A DNA stretch of 64,000 bases from an uncultured Clostridia bacterium (GCA_947627465.1 CANQWD010000005.1:1-64000), one strand, 5' to 3'; positions 15,882 to 24,912 are shown, numbered from the stretch's first letter. Notes: generated by a model not told the origin, from the sequence alone. Numbers and translations are program-made.

Positions 15882-18800
15882 GTGTCCGAAGACATTTTGG
15901 AGGAGTTTGAAAAAGCAAAACAAGAGATAAAAAGATTGAGTATCGCACTTCAAGCGGAGCAGCTTAAAACAAAAATATCGTCGGAATACACAAATTTCGG
16001 GCTGTGGGAGTATGATATCGCCACCGATACTTGCTATCAATACAAAAAACTGAACGGAAGATTTGAAAACAACCTTGAGCCTATCGTGCATTTTCGTGAT
16101 TCGATATTGAGCTGGGGATTAGTCTGTACGGACGACCTGCCCGTGTTCAAGCGCTACTGCGACGAACTTAAGCAGGGAAAAAAAGAGGTATTCTGCGACG
16201 TTCGCGTAATAAGCGACAATTGCAGCTTGATATGGCTTAGATACGAGGGCAAAACCGTTTATGACGACGCGGGCAATCCGGTTAAGGTCGTGGGGCGCAC
16301 GCTTGACGTTACTCAGGAAAAGGGCGGCGTTACCGACAACACCAACGACAGACGAGACGAGCTTACGGGAATGAGTTCTCCGGACTTGTTCCGCGACTGC
16401 GTCGCCGAAAAGCGCGGCGGCACAAGACGCTATAACAACGCGGCGCTTTTGTGCATAGGGATAGATAAGTTTCGGGATGTTGTAACGCGTTTGGGTTTGG
16501 AATACGGCGATTATCTGCAAAAGGTCATCGGCAAAATAATCTCGGGCATTTGCGCCACGGAACGAGACAGCGTGGTTACGCGTGTGCGTGACGGCGAGTT
16601 TTTGATGTATCTCAGCTTTACCGAAACAAAGCAGCTCGATAGCACCGCGCGGCGTGTTGTCAACGTTATCCGCGACTATATTTACGAGGGCGAGCCGGTT
16701 ACGGTAAGCGTCGGCGTTTCACGGTTTAAAACCGGGGAAAAGACCGAGGAGGTTTACAGAGAGGCTTCCGTTGCCATGTCCGAGGCGGCGAAGAGCGGCG
16801 GCGCGTGCTTTATGCACTATTCGCTTACAATGTCGATGGGGCTTTACAACTGTTCCCCCGATCCCAACGGATTGGACTCGCTGAATATGTCGGGCGGCGC
16901 GGCAAAGGTCTACAATTTGATGATAAGGGCGTTTTGCCGTCCCAAGGAGCGCACCGCTATGCTTATTGAAGCAATGAAGGCGGCAGGGCAGTGCATAGGC
17001 GCTTCAAATATCTTTATTTTTTCAAAGAGAGACGGCGGCTACAAGCGTTATATGGCGTTCAGCTCCTGCGACCGACCGGAGAACGAATTTCCGGCGCTTG
17101 AGATAAGCTGTTCGGATGACGGACTTTCATCGGCGTTCGGCAAGAGCAACGCTCTCCGAATCGTCGATCATGTAAACACCAATGCAGGTATACGGCTGAT
17201 AAACGGCGCGGTTTGCGCCGAGTGCCGCGCCGTGCGTTTCGACGGCAATATTGAGATTGCGTTCGCCATAGTATTTGACAGCCGATTTGAACTGAACGAA
17301 CAGGATATTCAAATAATAGACGTTATCGAAAACGCGATCACGGCAATGCACAGATCCTATAAACTGGAAATGGCGGACAAAACCTCGCAGCATTTGCGTT
17401 CCACAGCTATCAGCAACCACAGAATGGAGGGCTTTTCCATTGTGCCCTCAAGCTTCGAGGTCGACGAGGTAGGCAGCAATGCCGCGGAGCACTACGGTTT
17501 GTGCAAGGGAGATATCTGTTATAAAAAAATTCGCGGCCGCGAAACGCCATGCGAAAATTGTCCCGCGATCCAGCTAAGTCAGAGCGGCGGTCTGTTTGCT
17601 TCCTCGGCGTATTATTACGACAGCGAGCGGCGCTGGCTCGATGTTACGGCTTCCGTAGACGAAAACGGCAGCGGCGATATGCGTTACATAATAAGTTCTA
17701 CGGATATCACGGACTGCCTCGGAAAAATACAAATGACAGACAGTCTCACCGGGCTTATGACGTTTAACGTATTTACCGCGGAGGCTTTGCGGCTTACCGC
17801 CGAATGCGACGATCTGAGCGGATTTTTCACCGTGGTAATAAACGTCGCGGATTTTAACAGAATTAACGAAGAAAAGGGTTACGAAACCGGCAACGCCATT
17901 CTTATCGCCATGGCGGATATTTTGCAAAGGTGCATAGGTCCCGGAGAACTGTTGTGCCGTTCGGAGGATTCGCGCTTTACCGCGCTGTTTAAAAACGCCG
18001 ATCAGGACGAGTTCAAGGGAAGAATGAATTTACTGCTGAACAGTCTGCAAAAGCAGATCTACGAAAAGCTTCAGGTGCACATTTACCTGCTTGTGGGCGT
18101 ATGCGATATGAGCGACGATCCCGTGGGAATTATGGGTTCGATAGACCGTGCGATCATGGCGCAGAAAACCGTCCGCGACAAAGCGTTCTATAACGAAAAC
18201 CTTATGGTGTACTACGACGGCATTATGCGCGAGAGGATAAAGGAGCGCCGATTTATTGAGGCGAATATGCAGAGCGCATTGGAGCACGGTGAATTTCATG
18301 TTTACTATCAGCCCAAGGTGTGCATAGCGACGGGAAAGATAGTAGGCGCGGAGGCTTTGGTGCGCTGGATACGCGATGATGGAACGATCATATCTCCGGG
18401 TAAGTTCGTGCCGATATTCGAGGAAAACGGTTTTGTTACCGAGATGGATTTCGCCATTTACCGCCGTTCCATCGCGGATATCGCGAAGTGGCTGAGAATG
18501 GGCATTGACGTGCCGCTTATTTCGTTGAACGTTTCAAGGCGGCATTTGGCGGACGAGGATTTCTGCGTGAAATTCAACGCGCTTGTGGACGGCATAGGAG
18601 TTCCGCACGAATACATAGAGCTTGAGATCACGGAAAGCCTGCTTACGGAAAATCTTGATAAGCTTATTGAAGTGGCAACGTGGTTCAAGGCGCGCGGTTA
18701 CCGCATTTCGATCGACGATTTCGGTTCGGGATATTCGTCGCTGAACCTTATCACTATGATGCCGTTCGATACGCTGAAAATAGACGGCGGCTTCTTCCTC

Positions 18801-19028
18801 CGAAACGATCTCACCGATAAGAACCGCAAGGTCATTACATCCGTAGTGTCGCTGGCTAAGAGCCTTGACCTCACCACGGTTTCCGAGGGCGTTGAAACGC
18901 AAACTCAAGTCGATTTCCTTAAAGAGCTCGGCTGCGATATGATACAGGGCTTCTTCTACTACAAGCCCATGCCCTGCGAGGACTTTGAGAGGGTCATTGA
19001 GACGCAGGACGGTGCTATCGAAAAATAA
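15882..19028 (+). CDS. Cytosolic multidomain c-di-GMP phosphodiesterase (PAS-GGDEF-GAF-PAS-GGDEF-EAL)
   Basis: About 1048 aa without membrane segments. A short coiled coil (1-28) precedes a PAS domain (about 28-148, ending VVGRTLDVTQEK), a degenerate GGDEF domain (160-312), a GAF-like domain (330-500) and a PAS-like segment with cysteines CKGDICYKK and CENC (510-610). A second degenerate GGDEF domain (615-770, SEDSRF in place of GGDEF) and a complete EAL domain (785-1040) follow. The EAL domain has GAEALVRW, ELEITE, IDDFGSGYSS and VSEGVET, so c-di-GMP hydrolysis is likely. The start is uncertain: GTG 15882 lies 8 nt after GGGGG; ATG 15876 lies too close to it. A terminator follows directly. 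Confidence 0.87.
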   Translation: MSEDILEEFEKAKQEIKRLSIALQAEQLKTKISSEYTNFGLWEYDIATDTCYQYKKLNGRFENNLEPIVHFRDSILSWGLVCTDDLPVFKRYCDELKQGKKEVFCDVRVISDNCSLIWLRYEGKTVYDDAGNPVKVVGRTLDVTQEKGGVTDNTNDRRDELTGMSSPDLFRDCVAEKRGGTRRYNNAALLCIGIDKFRDVVTRLGLEYGDYLQKVIGKIISGICATERDSVVTRVRDGEFLMYLSFTETKQLDSTARRVVNVIRDYIYEGEPVTVSVGVSRFKTGEKTEEVYREASVAMSEAAKSGGACFMHYSLTMSMGLYNCSPDPNGLDSLNMSGGAAKVYNLMIRAFCRPKERTAMLIEAMKAAGQCIGASNIFIFSKRDGGYKRYMAFSSCDRPENEFPALEISCSDDGLSSAFGKSNALRIVDHVNTNAGIRLINGAVCAECRAVRFDGNIEIAFAIVFDSRFELNEQDIQIIDVIENAITAMHRSYKLEMADKTSQHLRSTAISNHRMEGFSIVPSSFEVDEVGSNAAEHYGLCKGDICYKKIRGRETPCENCPAIQLSQSGGLFASSAYYYDSERRWLDVTASVDENGSGDMRYIISSTDITDCLGKIQMTDSLTGLMTFNVFTAEALRLTAECDDLSGFFTVVINVADFNRINEEKGYETGNAILIAMADILQRCIGPGELLCRSEDSRFTALFKNADQDEFKGRMNLLLNSLQKQIYEKLQVHIYLLVGVCDMSDDPVGIMGSIDRAIMAQKTVRDKAFYNENLMVYYDGIMRERIKERRFIEANMQSALEHGEFHVYYQPKVCIATGKIVGAEALVRWIRDDGTIISPGKFVPIFEENGFVTEMDFAIYRRSIADIAKWLRMGIDVPLISLNVSRRHLADEDFCVKFNALVDGIGVPHEYIELEITESLLTENLDKLIEVATWFKARGYRISIDDFGSGYSSLNLITMMPFDTLKIDGGFFLRNDLTDKNRKVITSVVSLAKSLDLTTVSEGVETQTQVDFLKELGCDMIQGFFYYKPMPCEDFERVIETQDGAIEK

Positions 19029-19034
19029 GTTTTG

Positions 19035-19061
19035 CCGCCGGTCGTTCGATCGGCGGTTTTT
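19035..19061 (+). terminator. Terminator after the PAS-GGDEF-EAL gene
   Basis: CCGCCGGT (19035-19042) pairs with ATCGGCGG (19049-19056), followed by TTTTT. The T-run abuts the ribosome binding site of the next gene. Confidence 0.75.
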
Positions 19062-19074
19062 GGGAGTATAAAAA

Positions 19075-19860
19075 ATGAATATCGACAAACTTTTTCGGTT
19101 TGAGAAAATCGAGGGCGGCTATATTCTAACCGAATTTTCCCAAAAAGATTATTTTGATGATGAGAAAACGAAGATCATCAGCGAAATAACGCTCCCCGCA
19201 AATCACAGGTTGAGACCCGTTGTTGAGATAGGTAAGGACGCGTTTCGCAGCGCGTGGCATTTGCAAAAATTGACGATACCCGAGGGCGTTCGGCGGATAG
19301 GCGAAAGCGCTTTTCAAAACTGCAAAAATTTGCGCTCCGTGAGCCTGCCGTCAAGTCTTGAGGAGCTGTGCAATTGGTCTTTTATGTTCTGTGCGAAATT
19401 GCGCGAGGTGGAATTCAACTCCGAGCCGAACTTTGGAGAATTTGTATTCAGCAACGACTTTGCGCTGCCCGCCGAACTTATTCTCACCGGGTTGGTGTGT
19501 TCCCGCGACCTTACAAGACCGCTCAACAAGCTTATGCTGGACAATGAAATTAGTTTGCAAAATGCTCCGGGGGCGTTTCGTATGACTTTTTGCGAGCGTC
19601 CCGACGTTTTTGAACTTGCCGCCAAAAACGGCTGTCTCGCAAACGCCGATACGGTAAGTCTTTTCAAGATTTTTATCGACAAGGAGCGTTTTGACTTGCT
19701 TCGTATAGCGGAGCGTTATGGCTTGCTTGATCGAGCGGAGCTTATTGACAAGCTTACGGCTTATTGTGCTGATAATAACAAGACCGAGCTCGCCGCGTAT
19801 TTTCTGGAGCTGAAAAAGCGTAAATTCGGCTTTAACGGAGATGATAAATTTGAATTGTGA
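19075..19860 (+). CDS. Leucine-rich repeat (BspA/LRR_5) protein, paralog 1
   Basis: 261 aa with no signal peptide, so probably cytosolic. The N-terminus MNIDKLFRFEKIEGGY is shared with the next paralogs. LRR_5-type repeats occupy about 45-150 (IGKDAFRSAWHLQKLTIPEGV and similar). A helical C-terminal part ends in ELKKRKFGFNGDDKFEL, also shared. Proteins of this type are common in gut Clostridia and are thought to bind proteins; no function can be assigned. The codons for the last residues also contain the ribosome binding site of the next gene. Confidence 0.8.
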   Translation: MNIDKLFRFEKIEGGYILTEFSQKDYFDDEKTKIISEITLPANHRLRPVVEIGKDAFRSAWHLQKLTIPEGVRRIGESAFQNCKNLRSVSLPSSLEELCNWSFMFCAKLREVEFNSEPNFGEFVFSNDFALPAELILTGLVCSRDLTRPLNKLMLDNEISLQNAPGAFRMTFCERPDVFELAAKNGCLANADTVSLFKIFIDKERFDLLRIAERYGLLDRAELIDKLTAYCADNNKTELAAYFLELKKRKFGFNGDDKFEL

Positions 19861-20740
19861 CGAACTTTTCCGTTTTGAGGAAATCGAGGGCGGCTTCGCT
19901 CTTGCGGAGTATCGTCAAAAAGACAACAAAAAAATAACCAAGTTTGAAATTCCTGCCGAATATAAAGGTTTACCCGTTGTGGCGATCGCTCCGAACGCGT
20001 TTGAGTGCGCGGAGTATCTAACCGAAGTCAAAATTCCCGAAACGGTAGTTCAAATAGGGCGGAGCGCGTTTAACGAAGCCACAAGGATAAAACGGATAAA
20101 TATACCGAAAAAACTGAAAGAAATTGCCGATTATGCTTTTCGTAATCTTTTTGAACTGAAAAGACTGGAGATACCCGAAGGTATTGTAAAAATCGGGAAA
20201 TTCGCTCTTAAAAACAGCTCGCTGAAAACCGTGGTGCTTCCAAAAAGTCTCGAGGTTCTTGACAACGGCGCGTTTGAGGATTGTATATATCTTGAAAACG
20301 TGGTTTTTAACTCCGCGCCCCGACTGGGACGGCAGGTGTTTCGACGTTGCTCTTTTTTGCCCGCCGACGTTACTGTTATGGGCTTGGTTGACTCTTGCGA
20401 CATTACTAGGCCGCTGGAAACAGAGAATTTCAATTGGATGTTTAAATACCCCGAGATCAACGAATTCAAGCGCCGTGATGTTTTTGAGCTTGCCGTGAAA
20501 AACAATTGTTTTCGCAACGTGGATCTGACCATAGTATTCAATTATATAATAAACTCGGGATATTGGGATTATTTTGAGATCGCCGCACGGTATGGTATGC
20601 TTGAAAGCGCCGGAGCCGAGGTCTTGAATAAGGTCGTTGAATATTCGGCGCAGCACGGTAAAACCGAACTCACAGCGTATCTTCTGGAACTGAAAAAACG
20701 TAAATTCGGCTTTGACGGAGATGATAAATTTGAATTGTGA
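19850..20740 (+). CDS. Leucine-rich repeat (BspA/LRR_5) protein, paralog 2
   Basis: 296 aa. I place the start at TTG 19850, which gives MNCDELFRFEEIEGGF in register with paralog 1; GGAG lies 8 nt upstream, inside the end of paralog 1, and the genes overlap by 11 nt. LRR_5 repeats run from about 45 to 180 (PNAFECAEYLTEVKIPETV and similar). The C-terminus ends ELKKRKFGFDGDDKFEL. An ATG at 19841 is possible but leaves no spacing to the ribosome binding site. Confidence 0.78.
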   Translation: MNCDELFRFEEIEGGFALAEYRQKDNKKITKFEIPAEYKGLPVVAIAPNAFECAEYLTEVKIPETVVQIGRSAFNEATRIKRINIPKKLKEIADYAFRNLFELKRLEIPEGIVKIGKFALKNSSLKTVVLPKSLEVLDNGAFEDCIYLENVVFNSAPRLGRQVFRRCSFLPADVTVMGLVDSCDITRPLETENFNWMFKYPEINEFKRRDVFELAVKNNCFRNVDLTIVFNYIINSGYWDYFEIAARYGMLESAGAEVLNKVVEYSAQHGKTELTAYLLELKKRKFGFDGDDKFEL

Positions 20741-21626
20741 ACACCTTTTTGATTTCAGAGAAACAGAGGGCGGCTGCGAATTGTCGTATTACTTCTATCG
20801 CAGCGACCCGAATATCACCGAGCTTGAACTGCCCGCCGAGCATAACGGCAGACCTCTTGTGTCGATAGCGGATATCGTTTTCAGCAACGCGGCGTACATA
20901 AAGCGCATAACAATACCCGAAAGCGTGCGAACCATCGGCAGCGGCACGTTTGCTAAGTGCCGATCGCTGACCGAGATCGCGCTGTCCCCGTTAATCGAGA
21001 AAATCCCCGACAGCGCGTTTCGAGACTGCACGTCGCTTGAGGAAATTACACTGCCGAATGTTCGGCGTATCGAGCGGGAAGCGTTTTCGCGCTGCGAAAA
21101 TCTTCGACGCGTCACCGCCCCGAAACTCGAAATGATCGCCGACGGTCACGATATGAACGACGGCGCGTTCGCGGTCCGTGACGCGCTTGAAACTCTCGAA
21201 TGTGATATCAACGCTGTTTACGTGGGAAAATTTGCGTTTTCCGCAAGCCAAAAAATACCCGCCAAACTCGCAATGCTGTCGCTTATTCCGGGGCGCGATA
21301 TTACGAAACCTTTCCCCGCGCCGGAATTGGACAAGTATTTCGATTTTGTAACGGCGTTTCGGCTCGATGTGTTGGAACTCGCAATAAAATACAACAGCTT
21401 TCGCAAATTCACCGACGAGCAGCTTTTCTCGCCGCTGCCGTATTATCCGAACGCCGCCGCGATATTCTCCATGCTCGAAAGCGGCGGCCGTTCGCCCGAC
21501 CTCCAAACGACAGACGAAATGCTTGACGTTTGCGCTGAACGAAACAAAACGGAAATGACGGCGTGTCTGCTTGACTATAAGCGCCGTAAATTCGGCTTTG
21601 ACGGAGGCAAAAAATTTACATTATGA
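20730..21626 (+). CDS. Leucine-rich repeat (BspA/LRR_5) protein, paralog 3
   Basis: 298 aa from TTG 20730, which gives MNCEHLFDFRETEGGC in register with the other copies; it overlaps paralog 2 by 11 nt exactly as paralog 2 overlaps paralog 1. LRR_5 repeats (VFSNAAYIKRITIPESV, TFAKCRSLTEIALSP) cover about 45-190. The C-terminal helical part ends with YKRRKFGFDGGKKFTL. No signal peptide or membrane segment. Function unknown. Confidence 0.78.
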   Translation: MNCEHLFDFRETEGGCELSYYFYRSDPNITELELPAEHNGRPLVSIADIVFSNAAYIKRITIPESVRTIGSGTFAKCRSLTEIALSPLIEKIPDSAFRDCTSLEEITLPNVRRIEREAFSRCENLRRVTAPKLEMIADGHDMNDGAFAVRDALETLECDINAVYVGKFAFSASQKIPAKLAMLSLIPGRDITKPFPAPELDKYFDFVTAFRLDVLELAIKYNSFRKFTDEQLFSPLPYYPNAAAIFSMLESGGRSPDLQTTDEMLDVCAERNKTEMTACLLDYKRRKFGFDGGKKFTL

Positions 21627-22489
21627 CAAAGAAAATGTTCGATTTTGAAAAGCTCGACGACGGTTGGGAGCTTGTCAAATACAACTACAACGCCGACCCG
21701 CGGATAACCGAGTTGGAAATTCCGGAAAAATACAAGTTTAAAAAGGTGAAAAGCATAGGCGCGAAAGCGTTCAGTTCCGCGAGTTTTTTAAAGAGCGTTT
21801 TTATCCCCGATACCGTGACGAATATCGGCACTTCCGCGTTCGAGTATTGCGAGGGTCTGGAGGAAGCGCGGCTTCCGAGAAATTTGAAAATCGTCGATCA
21901 CTGCACATTCAAGTTCTGTACCTCGCTGAAAAAAATCGCGCTCCCCGCGAAATGCGCGGTGATACGCTCGTTCGCATTTTCGGGGTGCGCGTCGCTGGAG
22001 ACGGCCGAGCTGTCCGAGATGATGTGCGTTATCTACAACGGCGCGTTCGAGAACTGCTCCGCTCTGCGTGATGTGATTTTTCCCGAAAGCGAAGTGACGA
22101 TACTTGGCAAGGCGTTCGGAAATTGCCCCGCGCTTTCGACCGATTGCGCCATGTATTCGCTTATCGGCGCAAACGACCTACGAAAGCCGTTTTCGCCCGA
22201 CAATATGAACTGGGATATCGCCCTGCGGGAAGACATTTTCGGGAAAGCCTGCGCTCTGGGCAGCTTTGAGAATGTCAAGAGCGCCCTTTTCAGGGAACTT
22301 ATCGACCGAAATTTGATAGACTATATGCCACTTGCCGAGGACTTGCTGAACGATAAAATTCTCGCCGAACTTATAGACTATTCATCGGCGCAAAACAAAA
22401 CCGAGTTCACCGCGCGGCTTGTAAATTTCAAGAACGGCGCGGAAAACTCGGCTGTCGAGGATATTATAAATTCGCGGTTTGAGCTTTAG
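21623..22489 (+). CDS. Leucine-rich repeat (BspA/LRR_5) protein, paralog 4
   Basis: 288 aa, the most diverged copy. Its ATG overlaps the paralog 3 stop codon (ATGA); GGAGG lies 15 nt upstream, and ATG 21635 is an alternative that would align better with the other N-termini (MFDFEKLDDGW). LRR_5 repeats such as AFSSASFLKSVFIPDTV and AFEYCEGLEEARLPRNL span about 45-180. The C-terminus (NKTEFTARLVNFKNGAE, then INSRFEL) differs from the other three and is duplicated as a remnant at 23526. Confidence 0.8.
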   Translation: MTKKMFDFEKLDDGWELVKYNYNADPRITELEIPEKYKFKKVKSIGAKAFSSASFLKSVFIPDTVTNIGTSAFEYCEGLEEARLPRNLKIVDHCTFKFCTSLKKIALPAKCAVIRSFAFSGCASLETAELSEMMCVIYNGAFENCSALRDVIFPESEVTILGKAFGNCPALSTDCAMYSLIGANDLRKPFSPDNMNWDIALREDIFGKACALGSFENVKSALFRELIDRNLIDYMPLAEDLLNDKILAELIDYSSAQNKTEFTARLVNFKNGAENSAVEDIINSRFEL

Positions 22490-22601
22490 CAACGAGCGGG
22501 AATGAATTTCACAAATAAATACAAGCCGCCGTCAATCCGCGTGTTCGGTATTATCGCGATCGCGGAAAATCCGTGAACAAAATGCCCGCGTCGCAATTAC
22601 C

Positions 22602-23375
22602 TTATTCTGCAATAAAAAATGCATTTTCCTTTCTGTCTCCACATAATTTCTTCATTTTTATTTCTGCTGCTTTAAGGACAAATTTATTTATGTGTCTCGC
22701 TTGACGCGGACATTTTGCAACGCATTGCAAACAGGAAATGCATTTGTTTTTATCTGTTTTATTTAATCTTTGAGGGTCAATTGCCTTAACGGGACATCTT
22801 TTTGCACACAATCCGCACTTGTTGCAGGATTTATCTGCTTTGGGTTTGATGGGGATGGATTGATACTTTCGATAAGGGAAGTTTCCGGGAAGTGCAACAG
22901 TATTCACGCGTTGAACAAACTCATTACGGCATTTTTCGGAAAATTCTTTTATTTGAGATATATCGTCGGAATCGGGTCTGCCATTGCCGTATTTCGGCAT
23001 AACCGAATGTCTTGTTACCGCAGCCATTGCCGCGAAACAAATGAAATCCGCTTTTGTCATTGTATTAAACAGTTCAAGCAATGTATCGTCGAACGCTCTG
23101 TTTCCAAACGCTGTTATCAAAACAGCTTTAGCCCCCGCTCCGTTCAGCTTTGATATTTTAGGAATGATAAATTGCGGCACTCTGCCGCTGAATGACGGAA
23201 CCGCAACAACACAGACATCATCTTTTTTAAAAATTACATCTTCCAAATTCGCGTTGTTGTCGGATAAGTCGGTTAAAATTTTATCGCAGTTCCACTTCGA
23301 TAAAAAAATATCCAGAATATTTTTTGTTCCGCCTGTGGGGCTAAAGTAAAATGCATATAATTTAAAGTTTGGCAT
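22602..23375 (-). CDS. EFR1-family ferredoxin (flavodoxin-like plus two 4Fe-4S clusters)
   Basis: 257 aa. The N-terminal half is flavodoxin-like, with the FMN phosphate-loop motif FSPTGGTKN at about 11-19. The C-terminal part has two ferredoxin motifs, CNKCGLCAKRCPVKAI and CISCLQCVAKCPRQA. Such proteins are predicted low-potential electron carriers or reductases in anaerobes; the electron donor and acceptor are unknown. GGAGG precedes the start and a good promoter lies at 23486-23514. The gene is more AT-rich than its neighbours and is inserted against the direction of the LRR cluster, next to an LRR remnant, which suggests later arrival. Confidence 0.88.
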   Translation of the reverse strand: MPNFKLYAFYFSPTGGTKNILDIFLSKWNCDKILTDLSDNNANLEDVIFKKDDVCVVAVPSFSGRVPQFIIPKISKLNGAGAKAVLITAFGNRAFDDTLLELFNTMTKADFICFAAMAAVTRHSVMPKYGNGRPDSDDISQIKEFSEKCRNEFVQRVNTVALPGNFPYRKYQSIPIKPKADKSCNKCGLCAKRCPVKAIDPQRLNKTDKNKCISCLQCVAKCPRQARHINKFVLKAAEIKMKKLCGDRKENAFFIAE

Positions 23376-23485
23376 CGTTTTTCCTCCAATATCATATTTC
23401 CGTCAAAAGTAAGCCTTAAAAACAAATGTCACAATCTTTAAAGTTTTCCCCAAAAGAGAGTATGAAAAAATAAGGTATATGCTTT

Positions 23486-23514
23486 ATTTTATCATAACTA
23501 TTGAAATTTGTCAA
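23486..23514 (-). promoter_or_regulatory. Sigma-A promoter of the EFR1 ferredoxin gene
   Basis: On the minus strand, TTGACA (23509-23514) and TAAAAT (23486-23491) are 17 nt apart. The -35 box directly abuts the LRR remnant. Confidence 0.75.
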
Positions 23515-23525
23515 GCGAGCGCGGA

Positions 23526-23618
23526 AAAACCGAGTTCACCGCACGGCTTGTGAATTTCAAGAACGGCGCGGAAAACTCAGCTGTTGAGGATATTATAAAT
23601 TCGCGGTTCAGTCTTTGA
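23526..23618 (+). pseudogene. 3' remnant of a fifth LRR paralog
   Basis: These 93 bases encode KTEFTARLVNFKNGAENS, then AVEDIINSRFSL and a stop, which matches the last 30 residues of paralog 4 except for the penultimate one. DNA identity is high, with only scattered differences. No start, ribosome binding site or upstream part remains, so it is a broken gene end. Its last bases are also used on the other strand as the 3' end of an ABC permease gene. Confidence 0.85.
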
Positions 23619-24231
23619 CCTTTCGTTTGCCGTAAACGGCTATCGAGATAAGCCACGACAGCGCGTAAATAACGGCGACAATAGCAACAGCAATCCACAT
23701 AAACGCGGGAGTTATTTCGGGAAGTCCCACTCTGGAAATAATCTGCCAAATGACCGCCGACAAAACGCAAATAGTCACGAAATACACGTTTCTGCCAATC
23801 TCCACGCCCAATCCGAAGCAAAGAGGAAGATTAAACGCCGGCAAAACAACGGAGATAAGGGAAAGCGTTCCGATTACATAGCCGGCTTCGGTGAGCGTCA
23901 AGCCGCCCATAGCGTTTATCCGTACTACCAAAGCGATAAATACCACTCCCGCCGTTATCGCCTGAACGATAAGCCCGAACAGATATTTCGCCGAAACGAG
24001 CTGCGCGCGGCTGTACGGCAAAGAGCCGCTGTATTTTCTCCATTTGGATTTTTCGTCAAGCGACAAGAGCGTTATCGGAATAACTCCCGTCAGCAGTATA
24101 ACGGGAAACAGCAAAAACGCGTAATCCTTTCCCGCAAAAAACGATACGCCTATAAAAATCAAATCAATAAGAAAGCTCAATCTGCAATATCTTACCGCGA
24201 CATAAAGCTCCTTTAAAAGCAAACCTTTCAT
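23608..24231 (-). CDS. ABC-2 type permease, copy A
   Basis: 207 aa with about six TM helices. It begins MKGLLLKELYV, like its neighbour, and carries the conserved stretch LDEKSKWRKYSGSLPYSRAQLVSAKYLFG (fragmented here as DEKSKWRKYSGSLPYSR), typical of small Clostridia ABC-2 permeases that pair with YtrA-type regulators. I chose ATG 24231 because GGGG lies 5 nt upstream and the N-terminus matches copy B; the much longer upstream open frame is antisense noise. Substrate unknown; peptides, antimicrobials or lipids are usual for the class. Its stop codon lies inside the LRR remnant. Confidence 0.85.
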   Translation of the reverse strand: MKGLLLKELYVAVRYCRLSFLIDLIFIGVSFFAGKDYAFLLFPVILLTGVIPITLLSLDEKSKWRKYSGSLPYSRAQLVSAKYLFGLIVQAITAGVVFIALVVRINAMGGLTLTEAGYVIGTLSLISVVLPAFNLPLCFGLGVEIGRNVYFVTICVLSAVIWQIISRVGLPEITPAFMWIAVAIVAVIYALSWLISIAVYGKRKVKD

Positions 24232-24242
24232 TCTTTCCCCTT

Positions 24243-24863
24243 TCATTCTCCGACCTTGCGCTTGCTGTAAACGGCAATTGAAATTACCCACGACAGCGCG
24301 TAAACAACGGCGGCGGACGCAAATACTATCAAAACGGGAAGTTTGGTCATATCGGGTATTTCGCCTTTGGGGATAAAATTCCAAATCGCGACCATCAATC
24401 CCAGCATTACTATCATATTGGCAATTCGTCCTTTCGCGTTGCCAAATGCAAAGCAGAACGGCAGACAAAGCGCGGGCAATACAAGCGACATAACCCAAAC
24501 TCCGCCGATCATCTGCGCGCCCGCCAAAAGAGTTACGTCGCCGATAGTATTTACCCGAATGATCATTGCGATAAACACGATCGCCGCCGTGAACGCTTGA
24601 TACAAGGGGGCGAACAGGTATTTTGACGATACGATCTGCGCAGGGCTGTACGGCAGAGCGCCGCTGTATTTTGTCCACTTGAACTGCTCGTCGAGAGCCA
24701 ACAGCGCGCAAGGCACCTCGCCCGAAACTATAAGCGGCAGCATCATAAACACAATGTTTCCTTTGGCAACAAACGATACTGCAATAAAAAGCAATGAAAA
24801 AATAATCATATTTTTGCAATATTTCATCGTTACGTAAAAATCCTTTAAAAGCAAGCCTTTCAT
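24243..24863 (-). CDS. ABC-2 type permease, copy B
   Basis: 206 aa, clearly a paralog of the next gene downstream: it begins MKGLLLKDFYVTMKYC, has the same FKWTKYSGALPYSPAQIVSSKYLF segment (given here as FKWTKYSGALPYSPAQ) and ends AVYSKRKVGE against AVYGKRKVKD. About six TM helices. ATG 24863 has AGGAG at 7 nt; an in-frame ATG six codons earlier is less well placed. The two permeases probably form a heterodimer with the upstream ATPase. Confidence 0.87.
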   Translation of the reverse strand: MKGLLLKDFYVTMKYCKNMIIFSLLFIAVSFVAKGNIVFMMLPLIVSGEVPCALLALDEQFKWTKYSGALPYSPAQIVSSKYLFAPLYQAFTAAIVFIAMIIRVNTIGDVTLLAGAQMIGGVWVMSLVLPALCLPFCFAFGNAKGRIANMIVMLGLMVAIWNFIPKGEIPDMTKLPVLIVFASAAVVYALSWVISIAVYSKRKVGE

Positions 24864-24912
24864 ATTATATTCTCCTTTCACCGATTAACGCGGGGCAGAG
24901 AGCAAAGCCGGA

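Noticed and set aside
24232-24819. Long N-terminal extension of permease A
   Set aside because: It lies inside permease B in another frame, has no family similarity, and the MKGLLLKE start with its own ribosome binding site matches the paralog.
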